Assembly (NCBI GenBank): GCA_029269125.1
Contig: JARHXX010000004.1
Span: 186,001 to 250,000, forward strand
Direction of reading: 5' to 3'
DNA length: 64,000 bases
Source of the DNA: Kiritimatiellaeota bacterium B1221
GTDB lineage: Bacteria > Verrucomicrobiota > Kiritimatiellia > SS1-B-03-39 > UBA6053
Part shown: positions 50,050-59,167 of the stretch, in pieces
Layout: every line of letters starts with the position of its first letter
How positions within the stretch are numbered: the stretch's first letter is position 1
The notes under the pieces: generated by a model
Databases searched by the model: none
What the model saw: only the letters and a program-made list of their open reading frames with translations
Told to the model about the DNA's origin: nothing
Made by a program: the position numbers and the translations under genes

Positions 50050-52938
50050 ATGAAATATTTAGGTAAAATATTCCGAAAAGAATTTAATGCGTATTTTTCT
50101 TCCCCCGCCGCTTGGCTGTTTATGGGAACATTTTTATTGGTCACATTGTTCGTCTTTTTTTGGGCCGAAGCTTTTTTTGCCCGAAATATTGCGGATATGA
50201 AACCCTTGTTCCAATGGATCCCGGTGCTGTTGATCTTTTTGGTAGGGACGCTCAGTATGCGCACCTGGTCCGAGGAGCGGCGCTCCGGCACCATTGAAAG
50301 TTTGTTGACCAGTCCGGCTGGGTTGTTTCAAATTGTTGCCGGAAAATTTCTCGCAAACTTGGCTTTGGTTGCACTGGCGCTGACGCTCACCTTGCCTCTT
50401 TCTTTTTCAGTTTCCCGGATGGGACCCATGGACTGGGGACCGGTAATGGGTGGCTATGTGGCCAGTTTGTTTTTGGCTGCGGCCTACGTTGCGATTGGTC
50501 TGTATATGAGTGGCCGCACCGACAATCCGATCGTGGCGTTAATCCTGACGGTGAGCTGCACCGGTTGTTTTTACCTTCTGGGTTCAGATTTGTTGACCAC
50601 CCTTTTCGGTCACCGGGTGAGTGGGGTGCTTGAACTGATCGGGAGCGGTTCCCGTTTTGAATCCATTACCCGGGGGGTGTTGGATCTTCGGGATATCTAT
50701 TATTACCTTTCAATCGTCGGCGTTTTTCTGGCGCTGAATCTTTACAGCCTCGAGCGTTTGCGCCGGGTGGGGAATCCCTGTCAGAGCCGGTATCTTCAAA
50801 GCCTCTTCATCACTTTGCTGGCGGTGGCCAATCTGTTGGCGGCAAACTTCTGGTTGACCGGTGTGGGACGGGTGCGGATCGATTTGACGGAGGGGCGTTC
50901 CTACTCGCTCTCTTCCGCAACCAGGAACTACATCGCGCAGGCCAAAGAACCCTTGTTGATCCGGGGCTACTTTTCGCAGAAAAGCCATCCGCTGTTGGAA
51001 CCGCTGGTGCCGCAACTTCGGGATCTCCTGGAAGAATATCAGGTGGCCGGCGGCTCGAAGCTGCAGGTGGAATTTGTGGACCCGCAACACGACCGGGAAA
51101 TCGAAGCGGAAGCCGCCGAGAAGTATGGAATTCGCCCGGTGCCTTTCCGGATGGCCAGCCGGTACGAATCGGGAGTGGTCAATTCATATTTTGATTTGCT
51201 GGTCAGTTATGGCGGCGAATACGAAGTGCTTTCTTTTGACGATCTGATCGAAGTCAAAATGAGTAACCGGGGCAATCCTGAGGTGCGGCTGAACAATCCC
51301 GAATACGCGGTCACCCGCGCCATCCGGAAAGTGATCGGAAGTTATCGGGCCGGTGGCGATGTTTACCGGGACTTGCCGGAAGCCGTCAGGTTCAAAGCGT
51401 ATGTTTCTCCTGCCGAAAAATTGCCGGAAGCGTTTGCCGAATTCCGGGAGGTTCTGGAGGAGACGCTTGAAAATGAAACGAAAAAATCGGGGGGCAGGTT
51501 CTCATTTGCATTCGAGGATCCGGATGCGGGCAGCGGTGAATTGGGCCGACAACTGAACCGGGAATACGGGTTTATGCCTCAAATTGCAGGGCTGTTTGAT
51601 ACCCGGCCTTTCTGGTTCTACATGGTGTTGGAAGGGGACCGTGAATCCGTGCAGATTCCATTGCCGGACGAGTTGTCTGCAAACCGCTTGGAGAACCAAA
51701 TCCAAAGCGCGCTGAAACGTATGGCTCCGGGCTATATGAAATCGGTTGCGGTGGTCACCCCGAAGGCCGCCCCGCAAAATCCTTATCTGCCGGCACCCGC
51801 AGGGAAAACGTATAACCACCTGCGTACGGTGCTGGAAGAAAATGTCCGCGTGATTGATGCGGATCTCTCGGAGGGAACGGTGCCTGCGGATGCGGATATG
51901 CTCATGGTCTTGGCACCTGAAAAATTCACGCAAAAGGAAGTGTTTGCGGTCGATCAATTCCTGATGCAGGGTGGAACTGTGGTTGTGGCCAGTTCTCCGT
52001 ATGATGTAAGCTTAAGCAATCGTTTAAGTGTGGAGCCGCATCATTCCGGTTTGGAAGACTGGCTCGCTCATATGGGGGTCACCATTCAGAAAGAAATGGT
52101 GCTGGATCCCCAAAATGCCTCCCTCCCTTTACCGGTTCCCCGTCGGGTCGGACCGATTTCAGTGAATGAAATTGTGATGATGCCTTATCCTCATTTTCCG
52201 GACCTGCGGGAAGACGGGCTGGATGCGGAGCATCCGGTGGTCGCCGGATTAAATCAACTCAGCTTCAACTGGGTCTCTCCGGTTAGAGCGGACACCGGCC
52301 CGGGAGGCGATCGGAAGGTTGTCGCGCTTGCAAAATCTTCTCCCCGGAGTTGGACTTCGGATGACATCAATGTGATGCCCAATTATCAAGTGTATCCCCG
52401 AAATGGATTTTTGGCTGAAAGTTTACGTGCCCGACAACCGTTGGCGGTTGTAAGTCAGGGGCGTTTCCGTTCATATTTCGAGGGGAAGGATTCGCCCCTG
52501 TTGCCGGAAAATCAGCAGGCGGCATCCTCCGAAGAACAGGAGGAGGATGGCGCAGAAAATAAAGAAAATCCGGTGTACGGCTCAGTGATTCAGCGTTCAT
52601 CAGATTCCGCACGTCTGGTGGTGATTGGCAGCAACAGCTTCGCCGAAGACATGTCCCTGGGCATCGCTTCCCAAGGGTTGGGCACCGAATACACTGCACC
52701 CCTTACCTTTATGCAGAATCTGGTCGACTGGTCACTTGATGATGCAGGGCTTTTGCGAATCCGCGGGCGTGCTCAGTTCGCACGCACCCTGAATCCGATG
52801 ACGGATACCCGGCGTCGCATTTGGGAATACGGCAATTATGCCGTGGCCTGCCTGGGTCTGGTTCTTATTGGTCTCGTTCGGAAGATTTTCGAACGACGCA
52901 AACACAAACAGTATAAACAAATTCTAGCGGAGGTTTAA
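50050..52938 (+). CDS. ABC-2 permease fused to GldG-like auxiliary protein
   Basis: 962 residues. The first 240 form a six-helix ABC-2 permease (GldF type, start MKYLGKIFRKEFNAYFSSPAA). A second unit begins near 265 with a helix, then LTEGRSYSLSSATRNYIAQA and a large soluble domain of the ABC-type auxiliary family (GldG). A final membrane helix lies near 930-950 (YAVACLGLVLIGLVRKIFERR). GldF and GldG are normally separate; here they are fused. It would export an unknown substrate or handle envelope material. An ATP-binding gene precedes it and a DUF4340 gene follows 4 bases after it. Confidence 0.85.
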   Translation: MKYLGKIFRKEFNAYFSSPAAWLFMGTFLLVTLFVFFWAEAFFARNIADMKPLFQWIPVLLIFLVGTLSMRTWSEERRSGTIESLLTSPAGLFQIVAGKFLANLALVALALTLTLPLSFSVSRMGPMDWGPVMGGYVASLFLAAAYVAIGLYMSGRTDNPIVALILTVSCTGCFYLLGSDLLTTLFGHRVSGVLELIGSGSRFESITRGVLDLRDIYYYLSIVGVFLALNLYSLERLRRVGNPCQSRYLQSLFITLLAVANLLAANFWLTGVGRVRIDLTEGRSYSLSSATRNYIAQAKEPLLIRGYFSQKSHPLLEPLVPQLRDLLEEYQVAGGSKLQVEFVDPQHDREIEAEAAEKYGIRPVPFRMASRYESGVVNSYFDLLVSYGGEYEVLSFDDLIEVKMSNRGNPEVRLNNPEYAVTRAIRKVIGSYRAGGDVYRDLPEAVRFKAYVSPAEKLPEAFAEFREVLEETLENETKKSGGRFSFAFEDPDAGSGELGRQLNREYGFMPQIAGLFDTRPFWFYMVLEGDRESVQIPLPDELSANRLENQIQSALKRMAPGYMKSVAVVTPKAAPQNPYLPAPAGKTYNHLRTVLEENVRVIDADLSEGTVPADADMLMVLAPEKFTQKEVFAVDQFLMQGGTVVVASSPYDVSLSNRLSVEPHHSGLEDWLAHMGVTIQKEMVLDPQNASLPLPVPRRVGPISVNEIVMMPYPHFPDLREDGLDAEHPVVAGLNQLSFNWVSPVRADTGPGGDRKVVALAKSSPRSWTSDDINVMPNYQVYPRNGFLAESLRARQPLAVVSQGRFRSYFEGKDSPLLPENQQAASSEEQEEDGAENKENPVYGSVIQRSSDSARLVVIGSNSFAEDMSLGIASQGLGTEYTAPLTFMQNLVDWSLDDAGLLRIRGRAQFARTLNPMTDTRRRIWEYGNYAVACLGLVLIGLVRKIFERRKHKQYKQILAEV

Positions 52939-52942
52939 CTGA

Positions 52943-53983
52943 ATGAAAAAAATATTCTTTCTTGGAGGACTCCTTGTTGTTCAACTCATGGTTGTTTTTC
53001 TCACCCTGGCCGGTGGAGATAAACTACAACAGCACAGCGGAATTCAAAAGCTCCTCGAATTCAACCCGAAACAAATTGATGAAATACGGATTAAAGACGG
53101 GGAGGATGCTCTGGTGCAACTCATCCGCAAAGATGGGCATTGGACGACGGAAGGAGGATTTCCCGCCGATGAAAAGCGTGTGGAACAATTGTTTGACCGT
53201 CTTGAGGAACTGAGTCACGGCATGGCGGTGGCGCAATCCGATGAAGCGGCTACCCGTTTTGAAGTCAGTCCCGACAACTTTCAACGGCATCTGGAAATTC
53301 GCAGGGAAGGGAAGACCGTGGCCGGGTTGTATGTGGGAAGTGGCGCAGGTGTGCGTCGCAGCCACGTCCGGATTGCAGATCAGGATCCCATCTATGCCCT
53401 CACGATTGGTGGCTATGATCTTCCCGCGACGGTGGCGGATTGGCAGGACAAGACCTTGCTTCAGATGGAGGAAGCTGATGTCCGTTCGGTCAAAGTGGAC
53501 GGGTTAACCATTCTCCGCAAGCCTAAGCAGGTGCCCGGGCAGGAGGAAGAGGCGGATCAAGGAAATGTGGTGACGGATGCGGAGGGTCCTCTGTGGGCGG
53601 CTGAAGGATTGTCGGAGGAGGAAACTTTCCGCGAAGAAAGGTTTGAGTCTTTGCTCCGGGATTTGGCCACGCTGCGATATAACCGTGCAGCCAAAGGGGA
53701 GGCCGAAGATGTAGAGAGCATCGCAGAAGCTACGGTCAGTATGAAAAATTCCGAACGCGACTACCGCATATTTCAAGCCGGGGAAGGAAATGGGTTTAGG
53801 TTGAAAGTCTCCGATCACGATGAGGTTTTCGAGCTTTCCTCGTATGCCGGTCAAAATCTTGTCGACAAACTGACGCGGACTCATTTGGTCACGCGCCCAG
53901 AAATGGAAGACGATTCTGAAGAACAGGATAAAAACGATGAAACCGTCGAAGAGGATCCTTCGGATTCTACAACGACAGAGTAG
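52943..53983 (+). CDS. DUF4340 protein, ABC-operon partner
   Basis: 346 residues with one N-terminal membrane helix (IFFLGGLLVVQLMVVFLTLA) and a soluble domain. Repeated DUF4340-like segments are visible: QIDEIRIKDGEDALVQLIRKDGHWTTEGGFPAD and later HVRIADQDPIYALTIGGYDLPATVADWQDKTLL. The C-terminal tail is acidic (DDSEEQDKNDETVEEDPSD). DUF4340 genes commonly follow GldFG genes; its role in export is unknown. The start codon follows the permease stop by 4 bases, so the three genes form one operon. Confidence 0.85.
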   Translation: MKKIFFLGGLLVVQLMVVFLTLAGGDKLQQHSGIQKLLEFNPKQIDEIRIKDGEDALVQLIRKDGHWTTEGGFPADEKRVEQLFDRLEELSHGMAVAQSDEAATRFEVSPDNFQRHLEIRREGKTVAGLYVGSGAGVRRSHVRIADQDPIYALTIGGYDLPATVADWQDKTLLQMEEADVRSVKVDGLTILRKPKQVPGQEEEADQGNVVTDAEGPLWAAEGLSEEETFREERFESLLRDLATLRYNRAAKGEAEDVESIAEATVSMKNSERDYRIFQAGEGNGFRLKVSDHDEVFELSSYAGQNLVDKLTRTHLVTRPEMEDDSEEQDKNDETVEEDPSDSTTTE

Positions 53984-54002
53984 CGGAGGTTTTGTACGGT
54001 CT

Positions 54003-54867
54003 GTCTGAACCATAAACCGCCGTATGGCTGAAGCCGAATGCTGGGTTGGGGGATGGCGCAAACGGGTTCCGTTTCAAAATACCGAAGCTATCATCGAAGC
54101 GGTGAATGAACTGCTTTCGAATGAAAACCTTCGAAACACCATGCGGAGAGAGGCTTATTCGGATGGGCTGAAAATGATTTGGAGCCGGGTGGCGCAAAGT
54201 TATACTGAAGTTTTCAGAGACACACGTTTGGAGAAAAGTGGTTCCCGGATTCATAATCTGGCTGGCCGTCCACTTACACGAAGTGTTCGCCGAAAATTCG
54301 GAAGCGGATTGGCCTTGGTTCGAAGCGGGGCTTTCATATGCCAATGCAAAATTACCCCATGCATTGATTGTAAGCGGACGGATGCTTAGCGACCAAATGC
54401 TGAAAGACGGACTAAAGGCATTGGAGTGGTTGTGTCACGAACAAACCGATGAGCAGAGACGTTTCAGTCCCATGGACAGTAACGGTTTTTATCCCCAAAA
54501 TGGATCGAAGGCACGTTTCGATCAGAAACCCCTCGAGGCACATTTCACGGTATCCGCATGTTTGGAAGCCTTTCTTGCAACCAAAAAACGCCATTGGCTT
54601 GATCAGACCCTCAAAGCCTATCGTTGGTTTCCCGGGGCAAACAAACTGGGTGCGCCCCTTTATGATGCCAAGACCGGGGGCTGCCGTGATGGCTTGCATG
54701 TTGACCGCTTAAATCAAAATCAAGATGCCTAATCAACACGGGCCTTTCTGCTTGCGAGTGTTGAGATGAAATCTCAAGAGCATATGCTCAGAGCCTTTGA
54801 AGGGCCGGTTGAACTGGACAGGAGTAATGAGGATCTGAGACGGGTACAGTTGGTAAGTGCATCGTAA
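54003..54867 (+). pseudogene. Decayed glycosyltransferase with C-terminal alpha/alpha domain
   Basis: The first frame ends a family-1 glycosyltransferase (VPFQNTEAIIEAVNELL, MIWSRVAQSYTEVF). A second frame in a different phase (from about 54238) has the C-terminal helical domain (ADWPWFEAGLSYANAKLPHA, GLKALEWLCHEQTD, SNGFYPQNGSKARFDQKP, CRDGLHVDRLNQNQ). The N-terminal glycosyltransferase domain and about 170 middle residues are missing. TAA 54730-54732 replaces the Glu codon of a conserved AES motif; the frame then continues with STRAFLLASVEM to TAA 54865-54867. It is therefore a remnant with a frameshift, a large internal deletion and a nonsense codon. Confidence 0.7.
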
Positions 54868-54945
54868 AAATAAATCATGACCGCTTCACCAAGGATTGCG
54901 AACCCGGCAAGACCGGGTCCTTTTCGGGTTACAGCAAGCTGACGC

Positions 54946-55082
54946 TGTCTGTGCGTGGTCATGGACTGGCAAAGCCGAGAGGTGTAGGGGTGGACAAGGT
55001 GTTCCTTGAGCGCATTTGGCGCAGTATCAAATATCGAGGATATCTACCTGAAAGTGTATCCCCAGCGTCCGGCATCATGAAT
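54946..55082 (+). mobile_element. IS3-family transposase fragment
   Basis: A stretch reads VDKVFLERIWRSIKY, matching the conserved end of the IS3-type DDE core in which the Glu is catalytic (VERLWRSLKYE). After a one-base shift the frame continues EDIYLKVYPQ, again as in IS3 transposases. Upstream and downstream are unrecognisable. The fragment adjoins the broken glycosyltransferase. Confidence 0.55.
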
Positions 55083-55088
55083 CGTAAC

Positions 55089-55910
55089 TTACGCTCTGCG
55101 GGGGCGGAACGTGACCAACAACGTGATTCCCCCCAGCATCAATAGCACGGATGAAGGCTCTGGGATCACAATTAATCGTGCCGCACTGAGTGCTGTCCAC
55201 TTACCATCGAGAGCGCTGGAATCGGCCACTTTCAGCAACAATCCATCGTCAGCAATGTTCAGCGAGCTGATGTTCATGTATCGTAATCCGTCATAGCCAT
55301 CGGTCCTCCCCCTGAACGCATGTGCGGATGTGTCGGTTGTATTCCAGTTGACCCCCGTCGCTGCCTCGGCTGTGGAGGCAGTGCCGTCCTTCTCCAGGAC
55401 ATTGAAACCCTGCCAAGTGTCCCCGTCATCCAGCGAATAGGTGTAGATTCCGTTCCCATTTGCACTGTCGCGGGAGAACCATAAATCGATACTCACCGTG
55501 TCCCCGGAGGTTAAACCTGTAAAGGTAAGGGTGAACGATTGGACTCCTGAAGACGTGCTGGTGAAAAAATAATCACCGGCAGCCCCGATTTGGGTTCCTG
55601 AACCTTCATCCGTGGTGACCCAGGAGGGGCCAACCTCGCTACTGTCAAACACGGTGCCGGTGGAAAAGGAGTTCGTCATCGTCCCTGCTTTACTGAACGA
55701 GAGGGTCGATGGTTGGTTCTCACTGTCCTTCAGAGCTGTGGTGCCTATGTCGGTTGTTGCGATGTCAGCCGGATCATCGAATTCATTCCAATACCCGGAG
55801 GGTCTGGCGTCCCCGGCCGGATCGTTGAAATCGATTAAAAAAGTGGTTGAGGCTCTGGCACAGCCGAGAGCGGTGATCAGGAGAAGCGAAGTTAAAATAG
55901 GTTTATTCAT
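55089..55910 (-). CDS. PEP-CTERM protein
   Basis: 273 residues. A signal peptide (MNKPILTSLLLITALGCARAS) is followed by TTFLIDFNDPAGDARPSGYWNEF, which parallels the mature start of the protein at 45510-46259, so the two are likely paralogs. The C-terminus VIPEPSSVLLMLGGITLLV is followed by RPRRA. It is presumably anchored at the surface by exosortase. It lies beside mobile-element scrap. Confidence 0.85.
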   Translation of the reverse strand: MNKPILTSLLLITALGCARASTTFLIDFNDPAGDARPSGYWNEFDDPADIATTDIGTTALKDSENQPSTLSFSKAGTMTNSFSTGTVFDSSEVGPSWVTTDEGSGTQIGAAGDYFFTSTSSGVQSFTLTFTGLTSGDTVSIDLWFSRDSANGNGIYTYSLDDGDTWQGFNVLEKDGTASTAEAATGVNWNTTDTSAHAFRGRTDGYDGLRYMNISSLNIADDGLLLKVADSSALDGKWTALSAARLIVIPEPSSVLLMLGGITLLVTFRPRRA

Positions 55911-56132
55911 GTGGAATTCTCTCTGACGAATGGGTTAAATTTGGGATTAACTTATCAGTGGTTGTGGTTTATATAAATACAATAAGCCTTTTTCTTCAAA
56001 CGATTAATGAAGCGAATATCCCCGCCCTTAATTTTGCCGGCAACCTTTGACATCGAAATCAAAAACCCGGCAAGACGAACACAAGAAATGCGCCAACTTG
56101 GGAGCGGCACCGCTGGAGTTCACTTCGTTTAA

Positions 56133-56222
56133 ATTTCGATCAGCAGCCTGGTTCTGCTTTTGGGTGGTTTTGCTCTCATGTTTGCATTTAAGCTGAAGCG
56201 CCGCCGCCAGGCAGGCCGTTGA
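56133..56222 (+). pseudogene. PEP-CTERM gene fossil (C-terminal end)
   Basis: The last codons read SSLVLLLGGFALMFAFKLKR and end at TGA 56220-56222. Where IPEPSSL should be, the sequence reads ISISSL after an in-frame TAA. The membrane helix and basic end remain, but no full gene is present upstream. Confidence 0.55.
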
Positions 56223-56273
56223 TAAATGGTATAAGAACAGGGTGGGTGGAGAAAATAAAGGGCTTCAGCTTAC

Positions 56274-56509
56274 GGTCTGACTTGAATGGCACTAAGTTAA
56301 GGGTATGGGTCATAGGACGTCCTTTATAATCGGGCTGAAGGTTCGCTCGAATAACGGCTTGGACACGGGTGTATTCGAGCGGACCTTCAGCCCGCCTCAC
56401 TTTGTTAACTTGAACGTCCCAGCCCTTCGGACTGGGCCAAAATTTGTTCGGACCTACGGCCCGAAAACCATTGAAAGTACACCTTATCTTAGTGCCATTC
56501 CGGTCTGAC
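56274..56509. mobile_element. MITE-like element with terminal inverted repeats and hairpins
   Basis: The element spans about 56282-56501. Terminal inverted repeats contain GAATGGCACTAAG (56284-56296) and its complement CTTAGTGCCATTC (56488-56500). GGTCTGAC flanks both sides (56274-56281 and 56502-56509), as an 8-bp target duplication would. Inside are a 23-bp stem (56331-56353 with 56372-56394, one G-T pair), and two shorter hairpins, one with a TTCG loop (CCCAG..CTGGG near 56425) and one with TTCGGACC/GGCCCGAA near 56450. No coding frame is convincing, so it would depend on a transposase elsewhere. Confidence 0.65.
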
Positions 56510-56661
56510 TCTCATCCCTCTTTCTAAACCGGTCCTCTTTTTCTTTTTTCTGAGGGTGTCGGCTTAAAATGAGCGATTTTTCAGACCTAAACTTGACGGT
56601 TTAATTCCTATCTTTAAAAGGTTGACCCTTATGAATTCAAAAATAGGGATAAGGTATGCCT

Positions 56662-57597
56662 ATGAATAAATTAATGTGTGTATTGCTTGGATTGGTCGCC
56701 TGCTTTGGTTCTGCTTTTTCTGCCATGGTGATTGATACTTCTTTTGTCGGGGACATTGGAAACGCGGCCCATTCAAATGGGAAGGGGGCGGTCAATTATG
56801 GGTATAATATCGGCACCTATGAAGTGACGAATGCGCAATACGTCAGCTTCCTCAACGCCAAAGCTGCCTCAGATCCCCTGGGATTGTATAACCCCGAGAT
56901 GACCAATTCTGTCCACGGCGGTATTATACGAAGCGGCTCCGACGGTTCTTATACCTACACCACCAAAACGGGAAAAGAGAACATGCCGGTAAATTTTGTG
57001 AGTTTTTGGGATGCGGCCCGGTTCACGAATTGGTTAACCAACGGAGAGGGGAATGGCGATACCGAAACGGGGATGTACACCCTGACGGCATCGGGAATGG
57101 ATACAAATACCATCACCCGAAATATGGACGCTTGGAATGCCGGTGGGTTTGCAATTACAAGTGAAGATGAATGGTTCAAGGCCGCCTATTATAAAGGGGG
57201 CGGATTGTTTGCGGGCTATTGGACTTATGCAAATCAGAAGGATACCATCAGTGCATCAGAAGCCAATTATGAGAACAATGTCGGCTTTCTTACCGCAGTG
57301 GGTTCGTACGCATCGACAGAAAGTGCTTACGGAACCTTCGATCAGAATGGGAATGTGTTTGAATGGAATGAAGAAATCGTCCTGAACGCCTTGCGTGGCT
57401 TACTTGGGGGGGCTTTCAATTTATCCGAAGCACAGCTTACCGATAACAGTGGGAATAGCCCGCATTCGGAAAGCGTCCAATATGGTTTCAGGATCAGTCA
57501 GCTGGCAGTGATCCCTGAACCGTCCACGGTTATGCTTTTCTTGGGTGGATTGGCGCTGTTGGCATACGGGAAGCGGTTTAAACAGAAACAACCGTAA
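56662..57597 (+). CDS. SUMF1/FGE-like domain protein with PEP-CTERM signal
   Basis: 311 residues from ATG 56662, which follows a TAAGG site; ATG 56656 is too close to it. A signal peptide leads into a formylglycine-generating-enzyme-like domain: NYGYNIGTYEVTNAQYVSFLN, MPVNFVSFWDAARFTNWL, FAITSEDEWFKAAYYKGGG, TFDQNGNVFEWNE, LGGAFNLSEA and YGFRIS. The catalytic cysteine pair near the GGSW region of true FGEs is missing. It ends in VIPEPSTVMLFLGGLALLA plus a basic end. It is likely a surface protein with an FGE-like fold, rather than the enzyme maturing the sulfatases. Confidence 0.85.
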   Translation: MNKLMCVLLGLVACFGSAFSAMVIDTSFVGDIGNAAHSNGKGAVNYGYNIGTYEVTNAQYVSFLNAKAASDPLGLYNPEMTNSVHGGIIRSGSDGSYTYTTKTGKENMPVNFVSFWDAARFTNWLTNGEGNGDTETGMYTLTASGMDTNTITRNMDAWNAGGFAITSEDEWFKAAYYKGGGLFAGYWTYANQKDTISASEANYENNVGFLTAVGSYASTESAYGTFDQNGNVFEWNEEIVLNALRGLLGGAFNLSEAQLTDNSGNSPHSESVQYGFRISQLAVIPEPSTVMLFLGGLALLAYGKRFKQKQP

Positions 57598-57727
57598 ATG
57601 CGGTTGCGCCTGCTTTCAGATCCCTTTGGGTGAAGCGCTTTACGAGGCTTTGTTTCGATTCCCCGGAGATACTGGACCGCCGGGGGCGGGTTCGATTTCG
57701 GTTTCGACTCCGGCTATACCCAACATT

Positions 57728-57849
57728 CCCATTGGCGGCGGGATATTTGCCGTTCGAGAACGGCGTCACTACCGCAATTCCCTAACCCTCCATTCTCCTG
57801 TTATCTGTATGCTCAGTTGGCATTTCCGCAGATACCTGAAACTTGCCAG
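57728..57849 (+). pseudogene. Remnant of a PEP-CTERM gene related to 42363-43004
   Basis: Blocks matching the 3' end of the gene at 42363-43004 occur in order: ATTGGCGGC, ACGGCGTCA, CTCAGTTGGCAT and CGCAGATACCTGAAACTTGC. The frame is broken several times. It lies directly after an intact PEP-CTERM gene. Confidence 0.6.
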
Positions 57850-58115
57850 AGAGAAGGGCTTCCGATGTTCTGGGGCGAAGCTCCGATCGATTAACACACT
57901 TTAGATGCGGATACTTTCGGACGGGCCATCTGACCGCATTTGATTTAAAACCCAAAACCCGGTCCTGACGGATCGGGCTGAAATTCTGCGGGGGCTTCAG
58001 TCCTGCCCATAAAGTCTCCATAAGATTAGCGACAAGAACATGGAGGAACCTTAGACGGCCCTTTTGTCTGAAAAAGTCCGGAGCCGTGGACGATCAATTG
58101 TGCAGACCCCGACTT
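57850..58115. other. Short spacer with hairpin
   Basis: GGGCTGAA (57975-57982) pairs with TTCAGTCC (57996-58003), a small hairpin whose left arm also occurs at the start of the 23-bp stem of the MITE-like element. It could be a decayed copy of part of that element. Nothing else was recognised. Confidence 0.3.
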
Positions 58116-58901
58116 CTATTTACGTTTCGCCAAGATGGCAAGCAGCGCAAAAGCCCCGAACAGGAGTACAAAAGAACCGGGCTCTGGGATGACGGCACCA
58201 TTCAGGATCACATTATCCAGCCGAAGAATATCACTTACGTTGGCGCTGTTGATTTTGAAAGCGTAGAGGCGAAAAGTAACCGCAGATGTAATATTGGAAA
58301 ATGTAGGGCTGCTGAGGTCAATTAGGGTATCCTGCCCAAATCCCCAGTTTTGATTGACCCCACTGGGGATATTGCTCATCCCGTTCAGATTTGATTGCAG
58401 GATATTTGGAAGAGAGCCGGCATCAGTTGCATTTTCAGTGGTGATGGTAAGTTGATCATTATAATCAAATCCGGTTAAAGAGGAGGTTGCTGCAAAACGA
58501 AATTCGTTCGTGCCATCATAGCCCACATCTAGACGAAGGTCTGTCAGGTTGAGACTTTGACCCGAATCGGGGGTAAGGGTGAATTCCAGGTAGAGGCCAT
58601 TCGTTTTTGCGTAATCCCATGAGGCTGAAGTCGTACTTAAACCCGTGCCGATACTGCTCCCCAGTGAAAAATAACTTCCGGCTCCTTCCGAAGTGTTGCC
58701 CGTAGACCTGCCGTCATTTAATGCCAGTGCTGCTCCGGGGATGATGTCGCTGGCAGTGATTCCTGATTCGTTCGCAGAATCTGCAAATATCATTCCCTCA
58801 TCATTAAAATTGTATTGTGCCAGTATGCTTCCCGATGCCAAAGTGGATAGTGTAAAGGCTGCAGAAAGAGAGAGGGATTTTATGAGGGTAGATTTTTGCA
58901 T
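58116..58901 (-). CDS. PEP-CTERM protein
   Basis: 261 residues from ATG 58901, which opens on a signal peptide (MQKSTLIKSLSLSAAFTLST); the frame extends to 59105 but the added residues look spurious. The mature part (ILAQYNFNDEGMIFADSANE) has Ser/Thr-rich beta-strand sequences. The C-terminus VIPEPGSFVLLFGAFALLA is followed by KRK. It is a likely surface protein, with no domain recognised beyond the sorting signal. Confidence 0.8.
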   Translation of the reverse strand: MQKSTLIKSLSLSAAFTLSTLASGSILAQYNFNDEGMIFADSANESGITASDIIPGAALALNDGRSTGNTSEGAGSYFSLGSSIGTGLSTTSASWDYAKTNGLYLEFTLTPDSGQSLNLTDLRLDVGYDGTNEFRFAATSSLTGFDYNDQLTITTENATDAGSLPNILQSNLNGMSNIPSGVNQNWGFGQDTLIDLSSPTFSNITSAVTFRLYAFKINSANVSDILRLDNVILNGAVIPEPGSFVLLFGAFALLAILAKRK

Positions 58902-59167
58902 GGATGAGCTTTTGGATGATATATGTGCCTGTATTAGGTGTATAATAGGGTATTTATTGGGAAAAGTAAAAGATGATCGAAGATTTTTGGGGTTGTGAAT
59001 GCTGTATTTCCTGCGGGGAGTGGCAGGTCGTGGATCGGGTGGTGTGGTCATTCCAACTATCCTTTTCCTAACGGGTAAAGGCTGAATTATATTGTAAAAG
59101 TACATATTTGTTCCTATAGTGAATTTTATTTGCCCGTTTCTACCTCCTCACCCCCTTTATTTATATC

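Noticed and set aside
56662-57597. The FGE-like protein as the sulfatase-maturing enzyme
   Set aside because: The catalytic cysteines are missing and a surface sorting signal is present, whereas maturases act before or during export.
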